A DNA stretch of 37,300 bases from Devosia equisanguinis (GCA_945862355.1 CAMAYR010000014.1:1-37300), one strand, 5' to 3'. Numbered from the stretch's first letter, positions 1-11,392 are shown. The notes: generated by a model from the sequence alone, not told the origin. Numbers and translations: made by a program.

Positions 1-312
1 CGAACGAGCGGGTCGAGGGCCGCGGCCATTATGCCGAAGGCATGCATTCGCATGACGTCGGGGTTGCAAGGGGCGAGGCCCCTTGCTGGCCGCAGGCCAT
101 CCGGCTGCCGCGCGGTGATACCATTGGTCTTCGCCACGGCTGCCGCCCCTTCGCTCCATCTCATCCTCTTTCGCTTCTGGTGGATACTGACGGGGCGACG
201 GCTTCTGGCGCAGACGCTTTTCGCCAAGGCGCGGCTCGGATAGAAGCTTGATGCGAGACTGCGGCGATGGTGGGCCATCGCCCGATCGTCCAGCGAAGCG
301 CGGGGAAGCACG
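1..312. other. Left-edge region without a supported gene
   Basis: No convincing gene is visible. One frame stays open from the window edge to a TGA at about 249-251 and could be the 3' tail of a gene entering from the left, but its predicted residues match nothing I recognise. A second frame stays open to about 243 with equally unspecific content. The only clear structure is a perfect 9-bp inverted repeat at 66-86. The last 15 bases before 313 hold the ribosome binding site of the SDR gene. Confidence 0.5.
66..86. repeat. Perfect 9-bp hairpin (GCAAGGGGC / GCCCCTTGC)
   Basis: GCAAGGGGC at 66-74 is followed by a GAG loop and its exact reverse complement at 78-86. There is no T-run on either side, so a Rho-independent terminator is not supported. 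The preceding GGGTTG and the GC-rich palindrome resemble another hairpin at 23850-23868, so the two may belong to one dispersed palindromic repeat family. Confidence 0.6.
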
Positions 313-1086
313 ATGACCACACTGCGCACGGGCGGACAGGGCGTCTACGATCTTTCGGGCAAGGTCGCCGTAGTGACAGGCGGATCGAGCGGCATCGGGG
401 CGGCGGTCGCGCGGCGGCTGGCGGAGGGCGGGGCCAAGGTCGTCGTCGGCTATAACGACGGTGCTGATCGCGCGGCTGCGCTCGTCGGGGCGCTGCCGGG
501 TGGCGAACACCTTGCGCTGCGCATACCGATGGAGGATAGCGCCGCCATCCGGCAGGCGGCGGGGCAGGTGGAGGCGCTGCATGGCGCGGCGCACATCCTC
601 GTCAACTCCGCCGGTGTCACCGCAGCCGTGCCGCACGGCGACCTCGACGCGCTCGACGACGAGACGTTCGACCGGATCATGCGAGTGAACGTGCGCGGTC
701 CCTTCGCGACGATCCGCGCGTTCGCGCCGCTGCTCCGAAAGGGCGGGGATTCGATCATCGTCAACATCTCTTCGCTGTCGGCGACGACCGGGCTCGGCAG
801 CTCGGTCGCTTATTGCGCATCGAAGGCTGCCGTCGACACGATGGGGATGTCGCTCGCCCGCGTGTTGGGGCCTGAAATCCGCGTGATCGGCATCTCGCCG
901 GCCGCGGTGGCGACGGATTTCGTGCCGGGTCGGGGACGGGCAGGCGTCGAGAAGCAGGCGGCGGCAACGCCCTTGAAGATCGTATCGGAGCCCGACGACG
1001 TGGCGCTTGCCGTGATGTCGGCGATCACGCATCTGCGGCTGTCGACGGGCACGACGATCATGGTCGACAGCGGCCGGCACTTGTAG
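313..1086 (+). CDS. SDR family NAD(P)-dependent oxidoreductase
   Basis: This is a classical short-chain dehydrogenase/reductase of 257 residues, the normal family length. The cofactor motif TGGSSGIG is at residues 22-29, the NSAG motif at 98-101, the catalytic serine in NISS near 153-154 and the active-site YCASK at 167-171, so the enzyme looks intact. It should catalyse NAD(P)-dependent interconversion of a hydroxyl and a carbonyl in the cytoplasm; the substrate cannot be read from sequence. The start is supported by GGGGAAG just upstream of the ATG. It faces and nearly touches the ring-hydroxylating oxygenase operon on the other strand, so it is not co-transcribed with it. A role in dihydrodiol or hydroxy-acid oxidation in the same pathway is possible, but only by proximity. 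Confidence 0.9.
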   Translation: MTTLRTGGQGVYDLSGKVAVVTGGSSGIGAAVARRLAEGGAKVVVGYNDGADRAAALVGALPGGEHLALRIPMEDSAAIRQAAGQVEALHGAAHILVNSAGVTAAVPHGDLDALDDETFDRIMRVNVRGPFATIRAFAPLLRKGGDSIIVNISSLSATTGLGSSVAYCASKAAVDTMGMSLARVLGPEIRVIGISPAAVATDFVPGRGRAGVEKQAAATPLKIVSEPDDVALAVMSAITHLRLSTGTTIMVDSGRHL

Positions 1087-1108
1087 TGATCGATTTGTAG
1101 TGATCGAT
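1081..1108. repeat. Perfect 14-bp tandem duplication between convergent stop codons
   Basis: The 14-mer TTGTAGTGATCGAT occurs twice without a gap (1081-1094 and 1095-1108). The first copy contains the last codon and TAG stop of the SDR gene. The second runs into the palindrome TGATCGATCA (1101-1110), whose end supplies the TGA stop of the oxygenase beta subunit on the other strand. Confidence 0.8.
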
Positions 1109-1575
1109 CACAGCGGAATGACCAGCAGCGTATCCACGCGGGAGCTGTCGCAGACGACGAGGCGGCTCTCGATCCGGGCCTGGCCGGCCTCGATCACATA
1201 GGTGTCGATGTACTTGCCCGTCGCGAACAGCGCCGTTTCCCCGGTGTGCATGATGCGCGCGACCATGAACGCCGTCTCGCTGTCGACGTGGCTGCCGCGT
1301 TCGGCGACGATATAGGGCGCGCCGAGGATGTGGCGATAGCTGTGCCGCTCGTAGATATTGGCCTCGCGCAGCGCCGAGATGCGGTCCTTCAACATGCCCC
1401 GCGAGGTGCAATAGACGATACCGCCGGGCAGGCCATCGCGATGGCTTGCGGCGCTGGTGACGCGATACGTGCAGGGATCGGCGAAGAAGTCGGACCATTG
1501 CTCGAGCTGGTCGTCGTCGATGGCGCGCGCATAGGCGGCTTGTGTCTGGCTGATGAGGCGATAGGGGTCGGTCAT
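1108..1575 (-). CDS. Aromatic-ring-hydroxylating dioxygenase, beta (small) subunit
   Basis: This 155-residue protein has the character of the SnoaL/NTF2-like small subunit of Rieske non-heme iron oxygenases. In alpha-beta enzymes of this family the subunit has a structural role in the hetero-oligomer. Visible family features are the early acidic/aromatic helix with WSDFFADPCTYRV and a mid-region around SYRHILGAP. It lies three bases downstream of the alpha-subunit stop, so the two are certainly co-transcribed and probably translationally coupled. It is slightly short for the family (usually about 160-180 residues) but not obviously truncated. The substrate is unknown. No ferredoxin or reductase gene follows. 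Confidence 0.87.
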   Translation of the reverse strand: MTDPYRLISQTQAAYARAIDDDQLEQWSDFFADPCTYRVTSAASHRDGLPGGIVYCTSRGMLKDRISALREANIYERHSYRHILGAPYIVAERGSHVDSETAFMVARIMHTGETALFATGKYIDTYVIEAGQARIESRLVVCDSSRVDTLLVIPL

Positions 1576-1578
1576 GGG

Positions 1579-2838
1579 TCATAGCCCCATCGTGCTGCGA
1601 TACTGCTTCCAGAAGCCCCGGATCGAGGCCTCGTTGACGCGGCTGTCACTCGACTTGGCCTCCGCGCCGCCCATCTCCAGCACGGCGCGGGCGTTGGGCA
1701 CGGCCTTTACGCCGCGTTGCACGAAGCCGCCGACGCAGCCGTCCTCCATCGAGATGAAGCCGGCCGGGCCGATCAGATTGGCCTGCTTCAGGCGCACCAT
1801 GTGCTGTTCGGGCGTATCGGTCTCGAAGCCGATGATGGTCCAGTGGAGATCGGTCTCCTCCGTCGAGCGCGGCACGATGCGGCGCAGCGCGACCGAGTTC
1901 TGGATCTGCTGCAGCACGAACGTCGGGAACACCGATAGGATCTGCAGCGTGATGCCGTCGTCCCACTCGTGGAAGCCGGCGAGTAGGGAGGGATCTGCGA
2001 GCTGGTACTTGCTGTCTGAACGGAGCTGCTGGGCAGCGTAGTCCTTGTTGATGGCGGCCTTGGTATCGAGCTGATTGTAGCTGATGTGGCTGCCGCCCGC
2101 CTCGCTGACGACGATGCCGCCCTTGTAGGAGAGCTGGTTGAGCTGGAACGTCGTGAAGAACAGGTGCAGAATCGAGGCGTGATAGCTGTCTTTCACGTTC
2201 TCGATGTAGAGCTTCCAGTTGTTGGGCAGTACCTGCGTCACGCGATTGAGCACGACGGGCTTCTTGCCCGCGAGCACGCGGGCGATGCGCGGAACGATCT
2301 CCGGGCCGAGATAATCCTCGAGTGACGGCGCCTCCGCCGAGAACGTGCCGAACACGAGACCGTGCAGCGTGGCAAGACGAACTTTGCGCGGATGGTGGTC
2401 CTCCATGCGGAAGGTCTTGGGCATACCGCCCTGGCCCTTCACGCCGTTCTTGAAGGCGACGCCGGTGAGGTTGCCGGCGAGGTCGTAGCTCCAGCCGTGA
2501 TAGACGCACTGGAAGTCGCGCTGGCCCTTGCCGTGCTCCTCCAGGCAGATCAGCGCGCCGCGGTGCGAGCAGCGGTTCTCGAAGGCATTGAGATTGCCGC
2601 TGCCGTCGCGCACGACGACGACGGGGGCGTCGCCGATCGAGGTGGCACGATAGTCGCCTGACGCTGCCACCTCGCTGTCGAGACAGAGATAGCTCCACGT
2701 CGGTCCCTGGAACAGGCGCTCTTGCTCGGCGGCGTAGACGTCCTCGCGCTGGAACACCCAGTAGGGGATGCGTGTCAGCCCTTCGGAAGGCCAGGGAGGG
2801 ATGGCGTCGGCGGCTGCAAGGCCTGTGTCTTGTGGCAT
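1579..2838 (-). CDS. Aromatic-ring-hydroxylating dioxygenase, alpha (large, Rieske) subunit
   Basis: This is the catalytic subunit of a Rieske oxygenase, about 419 residues. The [2Fe-2S] ligands are seen as CSHRG followed by CVYHGW (C-x-H and C-x2-H). The mononuclear iron site is seen as DSYHASILH (D-x2-H-x4-H) after NWKLYIENV, with a distal acidic ligand likely in SMEDGC. The family inserts both atoms of O2 into an aromatic ring. The general layout is of the benzoate/anthranilate/salicylate type, but I cannot name the substrate. I chose the ATG at 2838 because a GGGAGAG-like site precedes it. The reading frame stays open upstream only because it runs through the tRNA-Asn gene. The beta subunit follows immediately; no reductase or ferredoxin is adjacent. 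Confidence 0.92.
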   Translation of the reverse strand: MPQDTGLAAADAIPPWPSEGLTRIPYWVFQREDVYAAEQERLFQGPTWSYLCLDSEVAASGDYRATSIGDAPVVVVRDGSGNLNAFENRCSHRGALICLEEHGKGQRDFQCVYHGWSYDLAGNLTGVAFKNGVKGQGGMPKTFRMEDHHPRKVRLATLHGLVFGTFSAEAPSLEDYLGPEIVPRIARVLAGKKPVVLNRVTQVLPNNWKLYIENVKDSYHASILHLFFTTFQLNQLSYKGGIVVSEAGGSHISYNQLDTKAAINKDYAAQQLRSDSKYQLADPSLLAGFHEWDDGITLQILSVFPTFVLQQIQNSVALRRIVPRSTEETDLHWTIIGFETDTPEQHMVRLKQANLIGPAGFISMEDGCVGGFVQRGVKAVPNARAVLEMGGAEAKSSDSRVNEASIRGFWKQYRSTMGL

Positions 2839-3082
2839 GGAGATCTCTCCCGCATTCACCCGCGATCCGACGATGCGGCACGTCGACATCTTAGATATCT
2901 CAGGTTCTAGCTGCGCCGGTAGGCGTGTCAATGCGCGTGGCCGCACAGGGGGCGAGTAAAGAAAGTAGGAGGCGCGAGGGGAGACTTGCTGGTGCGAGTA
3001 GCAATCGTCGGGAGTGCGCGTGCCGAACCTTGAAGGTCGTGCGCGACCGCGGAGGAGCGCTAAGGCATCATCTAAGCGCTTG

Positions 3083-3088
3083 AAAAAA
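3083..3088 (-). terminator. T-run downstream of tRNA-Asn
   Basis: Directly after the encoded CCA, the minus strand reads AATTTTTTC. This is a plausible transcription stop for the tRNA, with the tRNA's own acceptor/T-arm helices as the upstream structure. Confidence 0.45.
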
Positions 3089-3089
3089 T

Positions 3090-3164
3090 TGGCTCCGGGA
3101 GTAGGATTCGAACCTACGACCAACCGGTTAACAGCCGGTTGCTCTACCGCTGAGCTATCCCGGA
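3090..3164 (-). tRNA. tRNA-Asn (GTT)
   Basis: A complete cloverleaf can be folded on the minus strand. The acceptor stem is TCCGGGA with TCCCGGA and a G discriminator. The D arm is GCTC/GAGC. The anticodon stem is ACCGG/CCGGT around the loop CTGTTAA (anticodon GTT, Asn), and the T arm is GTAGG/CCTAC around TTCGAAT. The CCA end is encoded. It sits between the Rieske alpha subunit and a PcfJ-like gene, a location type often used by integrating elements, though I see no att-like repeat of its 3' end in the window. Confidence 0.97.
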
Positions 3165-3209
3165 TCACCTGCTCAGGCACAACGAGGGGGTGCATAACAG
3201 AAAGGCAGC

Positions 3210-3229
3210 GGGGCTTGAAGCCCCTTTTT
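3210..3229 (+). terminator. GC hairpin followed by T5
   Basis: GGGGC at 3210-3214, loop TTGAA, GCCCC at 3220-3224 and TTTTT at 3225-3229 form a textbook Rho-independent shape reading on the plus strand. No plus-strand gene lies upstream within 2 kb. It may protect the tRNA promoter region, or end the minus-strand PcfJ-like transcript inefficiently, since on that strand the run is on the wrong side. Confidence 0.5.
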
Positions 3230-3246
3230 CACTTATCCATCCACCA

Positions 3247-4497
3247 TCACCGCGCGCTGTCGTCGTCAGCCGCTACCCGTTGAGCCGGTTTGGGCTTGCC
3301 GGTGTATTGCATCATGAATGCCGACTGGACATAGGCAGGCAGCGCGTCGAGGAAGGGCTTTCGCAAGGCGAGCTGCCGGCGGATTTGCGTCGGCTTGCTG
3401 AGCTTCAACTCCAGCTGCTTGTCGGCGAGCCTCCGGGGCTGTGAGCCGAGCCAGATGTAGGCCGCCTGCCAGATTGCGAGAGGTGCCCGACGGTTGTGGG
3501 CCCCGCGCAACTGGCCGATCGTTGGATGCCCCGGCTCGTGCTCGTGGGGCACGATTTCGATGTTGGCGACACTCTGGCCGTCGCGGCGGATGCTGAACAC
3601 ACGCGCGGTCCGGCCCACGAGACGGTTTGCATAACGGTCGAGGCAGTTGTCCATGGCCTCGGCCTCGGCGATGAAATCATGCGCCGTGCGTAGAGCCACG
3701 AACTGGAACCCGTCGACCGCCCCTTCCCTCAGCCAGATGTCGCGAATGCCATTGCCCAGGCAGACCGACAACGCCAGCTTCTCCTGCCAGAGCCTCGCCA
3801 CCTCGATGGCGCGTTTGGCGCCGATGCCGGGCGACCAGGGCGTGGTTAGGAAGGTAGCTGCTGGATGCTTGCGCTCGAGCGAGAACCAGGCCCAGGCAAG
3901 GACGCCGAGAAACGTGAGTGACTGCGCCGCAGGTGTCCCAGCTCGAAACTGCTGCGCCGTCCATAGCGCCAGCTCCGGGTGGCCGGTGTGGTGGGCTACC
4001 AGAACGCGCTCCAGCCAGCAGGTGGCAACGCCGCGCGTCGAAGGGGCGAGGCCGACCAGACGGCGGCCTAATTCCGGGTCGTCCGGGGGAGCCACGATGG
4101 GAGCGAAGAAAGCGACCGGGGGGAGCCTGCGCATCCAGAACGGGAGACCGAGCCTGCGGGCGGCTTCCTTGAGCGGCATGCCTCGGTCGATGGCCTCGAG
4201 GGTCTGTTTGCGCTCTTCCGTCGTGCCGAAGCCCGACGCCAGGGCGAACAGCATCGCCGGGAAGCTCTCCGCCAGATCTTCGAGGGCCGGTGACAACTTC
4301 GCAACCTTCTCGACGGCAGGTCGAGTGCCGTAGGGAAAAGCATCGATGCGGCGGCGGAGGCGCTGCTCACGCTCTATCGCCGAGTACCCGCGCGAGGAGG
4401 ATTGGGTGGTTTCAAGCCGCATGAGCCGAACTCGCTCTACTGGTGCGGCCCCGGTATGGTCCAGGGCTCTGCAAAGCCGGATCGAGTTCCGGCCCAT
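3247..4497 (-). CDS. PcfJ-like domain protein
   Basis: This is a soluble protein of about 416 residues. The C-terminal half carries a PcfJ-like signature: a D-N-C-L-x2-Y motif (EAMDNCLDRYANRLV), then a VFSIRRDGQSVANIEI strand, then IGQLRGAHNRRAP. PcfJ proteins are named from a conjugative-plasmid gene of Enterococcus, but homologues are widespread on chromosomes and their biochemical activity is not established. The N-terminal half has no domain I recognise. The start is uncertain: an ATG at 4422 (codon 26) is an alternative, and neither has a strong ribosome binding site. The gene stands alone beside tRNA-Asn. No other conjugation gene is present, so a conjugative role is not supported here. 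Confidence 0.7.
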   Translation of the reverse strand: MGRNSIRLCRALDHTGAAPVERVRLMRLETTQSSSRGYSAIEREQRLRRRIDAFPYGTRPAVEKVAKLSPALEDLAESFPAMLFALASGFGTTEERKQTLEAIDRGMPLKEAARRLGLPFWMRRLPPVAFFAPIVAPPDDPELGRRLVGLAPSTRGVATCWLERVLVAHHTGHPELALWTAQQFRAGTPAAQSLTFLGVLAWAWFSLERKHPAATFLTTPWSPGIGAKRAIEVARLWQEKLALSVCLGNGIRDIWLREGAVDGFQFVALRTAHDFIAEAEAMDNCLDRYANRLVGRTARVFSIRRDGQSVANIEIVPHEHEPGHPTIGQLRGAHNRRAPLAIWQAAYIWLGSQPRRLADKQLELKLSKPTQIRRQLALRKPFLDALPAYVQSAFMMQYTGKPKPAQRVAADDDSAR

Positions 4498-4692
4498 GGC
4501 AGAGAGTTAACCCGGCATCGTGGCTAAACGCTGGAGATCGTTCCTCGCGCAACTGTGCAGGCAACTCAAGCGTTGCCGAATCTCGTTCGCCGAAAATAGC
4601 GAAAAATCAGCAACCTGACCGGCGCGCGTCAGGGGTGCTGCCAGGAGTGTGTGGCGGCGGCGGGGCGTTCGGAGTTGGCGCGGCGGGCCCGG

Positions 4693-5277
4693 CTACTTCA
4701 GGGCCGCGAATGCCTGGTTGAAACCGGTCAGCGAGATCGGGATGCCGACACCCTGCTCGGTCGTGCGGTGGATCACCAACAGCATGCTCTTGCCCGCCTT
4801 CAGTCTCGAGCGGAATTTGTCGTCGATCTCGATCTGCGCTTGGCAACCCAGGACATAGCAGCGCAGGAAGGGGGCCTCGCCGAGGTAATCGCCGTCGACC
4901 TTCACAGCCAGATTGTGGGTCAAAAGGACGCCGAGGGGGGCAATTACCCGCAGGATGTGCTCACCGCCGGGCAGCCTTTGAATGTGGACGCTGACCCCGA
5001 TGTCGGCGTTACTCTCGTCGCTGACATCCTGCGTGATGGCGCAAAGCTCGTTCTTCGACCCCGGCGGCTTGGAGCATTCGTGCTTCCAATCGCCGAATTG
5101 CGCTTTGACCGTGCTGCCCGGCCGTGGGCTCACAAGCTGGCCTGCGGCCTTGGCGCTGGCCTGCTGAGCTTGTCCAGGCTCTCCGAGCGCGGCCATCGAC
5201 AGTGCCAGTACGGCCGCGACGAGCAGCAGGCGTCGCGTGCTATCGGCTTTGATGTCGCACTTCAGCATCAGCGGCAT
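4693..5277 (-). CDS. Invasion-associated locus B (IalB) family periplasmic protein
   Basis: A 194-residue protein with a signal peptide (charged KADSTRR, then a LLLVAAVLALSMAALG core and an AQA-type cleavage site). The mature part has the IalB-family hallmarks FGDWKHEC near its start and paired cysteines later (LRCYVLGCQ). The family was named in Bartonella, where IalB is linked to erythrocyte entry. In free-living alphaproteobacteria the role is unknown and probably envelope-related. The start at 5277 is chosen because it places the signal peptide at the N-terminus and has GAGGAG about 10 bases upstream. The frame is open further upstream to 5427, but that extension would bury the signal peptide. 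Confidence 0.83.
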   Translation of the reverse strand: MPLMLKCDIKADSTRRLLLVAAVLALSMAALGEPGQAQQASAKAAGQLVSPRPGSTVKAQFGDWKHECSKPPGSKNELCAITQDVSDESNADIGVSVHIQRLPGGEHILRVIAPLGVLLTHNLAVKVDGDYLGEAPFLRCYVLGCQAQIEIDDKFRSRLKAGKSMLLVIHRTTEQGVGIPISLTGFNQAFAALK

Positions 5278-5696
5278 GGACAGTTGGCTCCTCGGATGGC
5301 GACGGACGCATGAGAACGTGCGCGCATCCGAATCATTGTCGCGGCTCATACGGGGGTTGGGCCGATCACGACTTTGCTCACTCGGTGATGATTGGGGCTG
5401 TTTTGCGACTTGGACGGCCTGACGCACAGGTTTTGGGGCCGCTGGTCAGGAATGCGGCAGAACGCCTGCTTGAGCACGGCGGAGGCTTCATGCTCTGTCG
5501 AACACAGGAAGACTTGCGCCGACCGGCTCATGCCCGCCGGGGCGGCGGTCGGCAGTTCTTGCGGGTTCGTGAGCTAATGGCCGAAATGTAGGGCTTGGGA
5601 AGTGTTGGGCTCGCTCTCGGCACGCCTTCCTTGCACAGGGTCGCACAGCCGGTCGCCTTCGAGCGACGGTTCGGAATTTGACGAAGGCAGCCAAGC
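5278..5696. other. Divergent intergenic region between the ialB-like gene and coxB
   Basis: About 420 bases separate two divergently transcribed genes, so both promoters should lie here. I see no protein frame worth calling, no strong hairpin and no clear -35/-10 pair. The last 20 bases contain GAAGG, nine bases before the coxB ATG. Confidence 0.5.
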
Positions 5697-8485
<2,789 letters not shown>

Positions 8486-8520
8486 TCGCCCTCGGGCCGG
8501 GCCAGCGTCGAGGGTGAAAG

Positions 8521-9477
8521 ATGTCCAGCGGTGATACGAGTTCGGGGACCGCGGCGCTGCCGTCCGCACCTGTCGACGGGTTCGGCGGGGACGTGGGGGA
8601 TTTCGTCGCCCTGATGAAGCCGCGTGTCATGTCGCTCGTCGTGTTCACGGCGCTGGTCGGCATGGTGGCGGCTCCCGGAGGCATCCATCCCGTGCTCGGC
8701 GCCATCGCAATCCTGGCGATCGGCGTCGGCGCAGGGGCCTCCGGCGCGCTCAACATGTGGTTCGATGCCGATATCGACGCACGAATGACACGGACAGCCG
8801 GCCGGCCGAGTCCTCGCGGGCGGGTGACACCGCAGGAGGCCTTGAGCTTCGGTATCATCTTGTCCGTGTTGTCCGTGCTGACACTCGGCGCGATCGTGAA
8901 TTGGGTGGCCGGTGCGCTACTCGCGATGACGATCGCGTTCTATCTGCTGGTCTATACGATGTGGCTGAAGCGGCGAACACCGCAGAACATCGTGATCGGC
9001 GGCGCTGCCGGTGCCTTCCCGCCCATGATCGGATGGGCTGCCGTGACGGGCGACGTCAGCCTCGAGAGTGTGCTGCTGTTTCTCATCATCTTCATCTGGA
9101 CGCCGCCACACTTCTGGGCATTGGCGCTCTATCGCTGCAAGGAGTACGAGCGGGTCGGCGTTCCGATGCTGCCGGTCGTTTCCGGCCATCTCGAGACGCG
9201 GCGGCAGATCCTGCTCTATTCGGTGCTGCTGGTGCCGCTGGGTGCAGCGCCGGCGCTGATCGGCCTGGGGGGGCGTGCCTATCTGGCGGTGTCGCTGGTG
9301 AGCGGTGCGATATTCCTGTCGCTGGCTTGGCGCGTCTATCGCGACGGCACAGCGGCGACTGTGGAGGAGGACCGTGAGCGTTCAGCGAGGCGGCTGTTCG
9401 GTTTCTCCATCCTCTATCTTTTCCTGCTGTTCGCGGCTCTGCTGGTAGAGCGTGTGGTGGGAGCCCTCATCGGATGA
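8521..9477 (+). CDS. ctaB: Protoheme IX farnesyltransferase (heme O synthase)
   Basis: This polytopic UbiA-superfamily prenyltransferase transfers a farnesyl group to heme b to give heme O, the precursor of heme A for subunit I. The first aspartate motif is N-x3-D-x3-D in [12 protein letters not shown] (residues 78-86), followed by the conserved RTAGRP. The second loop motif is seen as [15 protein letters not shown]. About eight hydrophobic segments and 318 residues fit the family. It lies 35 bases after coxA, and its TGA overlaps the next ATG (ATGA at 9474-9477). Confidence 0.95.
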   Translation: MSSGDTSSGTAALPSAPVDGFGGDVGDFVALMKPRVMSLVVFTALVGMVAAPGGIHPVLGAIAILAIGVGAGASGALNMWFDADIDARMTRTAGRPSPRGRVTPQEALSFGIILSVLSVLTLGAIVNWVAGALLAMTIAFYLLVYTMWLKRRTPQNIVIGGAAGAFPPMIGWAAVTGDVSLESVLLFLIIFIWTPPHFWALALYRCKEYERVGVPMLPVVSGHLETRRQILLYSVLLVPLGAAPALIGLGGRAYLAVSLVSGAIFLSLAWRVYRDGTAATVEEDRERSARRLFGFSILYLFLLFAALLVERVVGALIG

Positions 9478-9707
9478 CCCTGTCGATGTCAGCCCAGGTT
9501 CCAGGTAGCGCGGAGTGGTTGCGGCGGCGGCGGGCGCGGTCGCTTGCTATTGCGCTTGGTTTGGCGGCGCTGGTCGTGATCTTCTACGTCGCGACACTGG
9601 TTCGGCTCGGTCCCAATGCGCTGCGCCGCGACGGTGCTCCCTTGCCCCCGAACGTTACGGTTCCCGCGAGCGATCTTTCCGTCTGCAAGAAGGCCGGCAC
9701 ATGCTGA
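9474..9707 (+). CDS. Small single-pass cox-operon protein (CoxF-like)
   Basis: A 77-residue protein with a positively charged N-terminus (WLRRRRARS), one membrane helix ([20 protein letters not shown]) and a short periplasmic tail ending in cysteines. Position and shape match the small CoxF-like gene found between ctaB and ctaG in alphaproteobacterial oxidase operons. Its molecular role is unsettled; oxidase assembly is assumed. It overlaps ctaB by 4 bases and ctaG by 7, so it is certainly in the operon. An internal ATG a few codons in could be the real start. Confidence 0.75.
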   Translation: MTLSMSAQVPGSAEWLRRRRARSLAIALGLAALVVIFYVATLVRLGPNALRRDGAPLPPNVTVPASDLSVCKKAGTC

Positions 9708-10273
9708 GAAATCCCAACATGCGCGTGGGCGCGATCATGGGCCTCCTGGCGGCTTCGATGCTGGGCATGGCCTACGCGGCGGTGCCGCTCTACCAGATCT
9801 TCTGTCAGGTTACGGGCTACGGTGGCACGACGCAGCGCGTGACGGTGCCATCCGCAGTCGTTCTCGACCGGAAGATCACGGTTCGCTTCGACGCCAACGT
9901 GTCCAACCTCGCCTGGGATTTCGCGCCGGTCGTGCGGACGATGGAGGTTCGGATCGGCGAGAATGCGCTGGCGATCTATCGGGCCACCAACACGTCAGGC
10001 CGGCCGCTTGTGGGGACCGCGAGCTTCAACGTGAGCCCCGACATCGCAGGCTCGTTCTTCAATAAGCTCGAATGCTTCTGCTTCACCGAGCAGAGGTTGG
10101 AGCCGGGCCAGAGCGTGGACATGCCGGTCAGCTTCTATGTGGATCCCACGCTCGTCGACGACAAGGACGCGCGCAAGCTCCAGGAGATCACGCTGTCGTA
10201 TACGTTCTATCCCGTCGATAAGCCGCGTGAGGCAGCTCAGTCGAAGCGCCCGGTCGGTGCCACCGGCGGGTGA
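9701..10273 (+). CDS. ctaG: Cytochrome c oxidase assembly protein CtaG (Cox11)
   Basis: A 190-residue Cox11/CtaG-type copper chaperone that delivers copper to the CuB site of subunit I. It has one N-terminal membrane anchor (VGAIMGLLAASMLGMAYAA) and the family sequence VPLYQIFCQVTGYGG. The copper-binding CFCF motif is in NKLECFCFTEQ, followed by PGQSVDMPVSFYVDP. I chose the ATG at 9701 because GAAGG precedes it and it gives the standard N-terminus. The open frame extends upstream only through overlap with the previous gene. Confidence 0.95.
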   Translation: MLRNPNMRVGAIMGLLAASMLGMAYAAVPLYQIFCQVTGYGGTTQRVTVPSAVVLDRKITVRFDANVSNLAWDFAPVVRTMEVRIGENALAIYRATNTSGRPLVGTASFNVSPDIAGSFFNKLECFCFTEQRLEPGQSVDMPVSFYVDPTLVDDKDARKLQEITLSYTFYPVDKPREAAQSKRPVGATGG

Positions 10274-10371
10274 GAAGTCGATGTGAATTCCACAGGTGCG
10301 CGATCATGGCGTTGCCGCCATTCGGGCGCCCGCAAGATTGACGAAGAGGACGGAAGGGGAGACTGCACGAC

Positions 10372-11337
10372 ATGGCCGACGGTCACGCCAAGCCAAATCA
10401 TGACTATCATCTGGTCGACCCCAGCCCTTGGCCGGCTGCGGCCTCGCTGGGCGCGTTCATCATGGCGATCGGAGCCATCGCGTGGATGCGGACGAATGCT
10501 GGAGGGTTCGAGCTGTTCGGCACGACGCTCAAAGGGCCGGCCATGTTCTGGGTCGGCGCTGCGATGGTGTCCGCCGTCGCCTTCATGTGGTGGCGCGACG
10601 TGATCAAGGAGGCCCACAAGGGCGATCACACGCCGGTCGTGCAGTTGCACCTGCGCTACGGCATGATCCTGTTCATCGCCTCCGAGGTGATGTTCTTCGT
10701 CGCTTGGTTCTGGGCTTATTTCGACGTTGCGCTGTTCCCCGGCGGCGTGTCGCCTTTGCCAATCTACGGTCCGGAAGGCATGACGCCGTCCGACAAGTCG
10801 GTAGTCGGCATGGTCGATCGCAATACGCTGACGGGTGGGCATTGGCCGCCGGCGGTCGTGGACCAGACGACGGCGACGATTCCAGGCAATTTCAAGGGGA
10901 CGTTCGACCCCTGGGGGCTGCCCTTCATCAATACCCTGATCCTGCTGCTGTCGGGCACGACGGTGACCTGGGCGCATCATGCTCTGCTCAAGGACGACCG
11001 TCAGGGCCTGATCTGGGGCCTCGTGTGCACCGTCGTTCTGGGCGCCCTGTTCACGGCCTGCCAAGTCTACGAGTACATGCACGCCGGCTTCAGCTTCGCT
11101 GGCCATATCTACGGCGCCACCTTCTACATGGCGACAGGCTTCCACGGGGCGCATGTGCTGATCGGCACGATCTTCCTGTTTGTGTGCCTCATGCGCGCAC
11201 TCGCCGGGCATTTCACATCGAGGCAGCACTTCGGCTTCGAGGCCGCGGCATGGTACTGGCACTTCGTCGACGTGGTTTGGCTGTTTCTGTTCGCCGCCAT
11301 CTATGTCTGGGGCGCGGGTACGCCGGCCCCGCACTGA
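10372..11337 (+). CDS. coxC: Cytochrome c oxidase subunit III
   Basis: A 321-residue membrane protein with seven predicted helices. Family landmarks are the N-terminal [12 protein letters not shown], the conserved Glu in [23 protein letters not shown] and the C-terminal [14 protein letters not shown]. Subunit III stabilises subunit I and shapes the proton and oxygen routes. AAGGGGAG lies about 11 bases before the ATG. About 100 bases separate it from ctaG, and the hairpin at 11367-11392 follows, so it is the last gene of the cox transcript. Confidence 0.96.
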   Translation: MADGHAKPNHDYHLVDPSPWPAAASLGAFIMAIGAIAWMRTNAGGFELFGTTLKGPAMFWVGAAMVSAVAFMWWRDVIKEAHKGDHTPVVQLHLRYGMILFIASEVMFFVAWFWAYFDVALFPGGVSPLPIYGPEGMTPSDKSVVGMVDRNTLTGGHWPPAVVDQTTATIPGNFKGTFDPWGLPFINTLILLLSGTTVTWAHHALLKDDRQGLIWGLVCTVVLGALFTACQVYEYMHAGFSFAGHIYGATFYMATGFHGAHVLIGTIFLFVCLMRALAGHFTSRQHFGFEAAAWYWHFVDVVWLFLFAAIYVWGAGTPAPH

Positions 11338-11366
11338 CAGGCCGCACCGAGTGTCGCGCGCGTTCA

Positions 11367-11392
11367 AAAGGGCAGCCCCAGGGCTGCCCTTT
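11367..11392 (+). terminator. Perfect 12-bp-stem terminator hairpin after coxC
   Basis: AAAGGGCAGCCC at 11367-11378 pairs perfectly with GGGCTGCCCTTT at 11381-11392 (nominal 2-base loop, 4 or more in practice). The stem begins with A3 and ends with T3, the usual form of an intrinsic terminator, 30 bases after the coxC stop. Confidence 0.85.

Noticed and set aside
2839-3195. An N-terminal extension of the Rieske alpha subunit reaching 3195
   Set aside because: The extension translates the tRNA-Asn gene and the spacer; a good ribosome binding site precedes the ATG at 2838, which gives the normal family N-terminus.
3210-3229. The hairpin plus T5 as a terminator for the PcfJ-like gene
   Set aside because: The T-run is on the plus-strand side, so it is in the wrong orientation for a minus-strand transcript; kept only as a hairpin of unclear user.
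3090-4497. An integrated element at tRNA-Asn
   Set aside because: No integrase and no duplicate of the tRNA 3' end is visible; only a single PcfJ-like gene is present.
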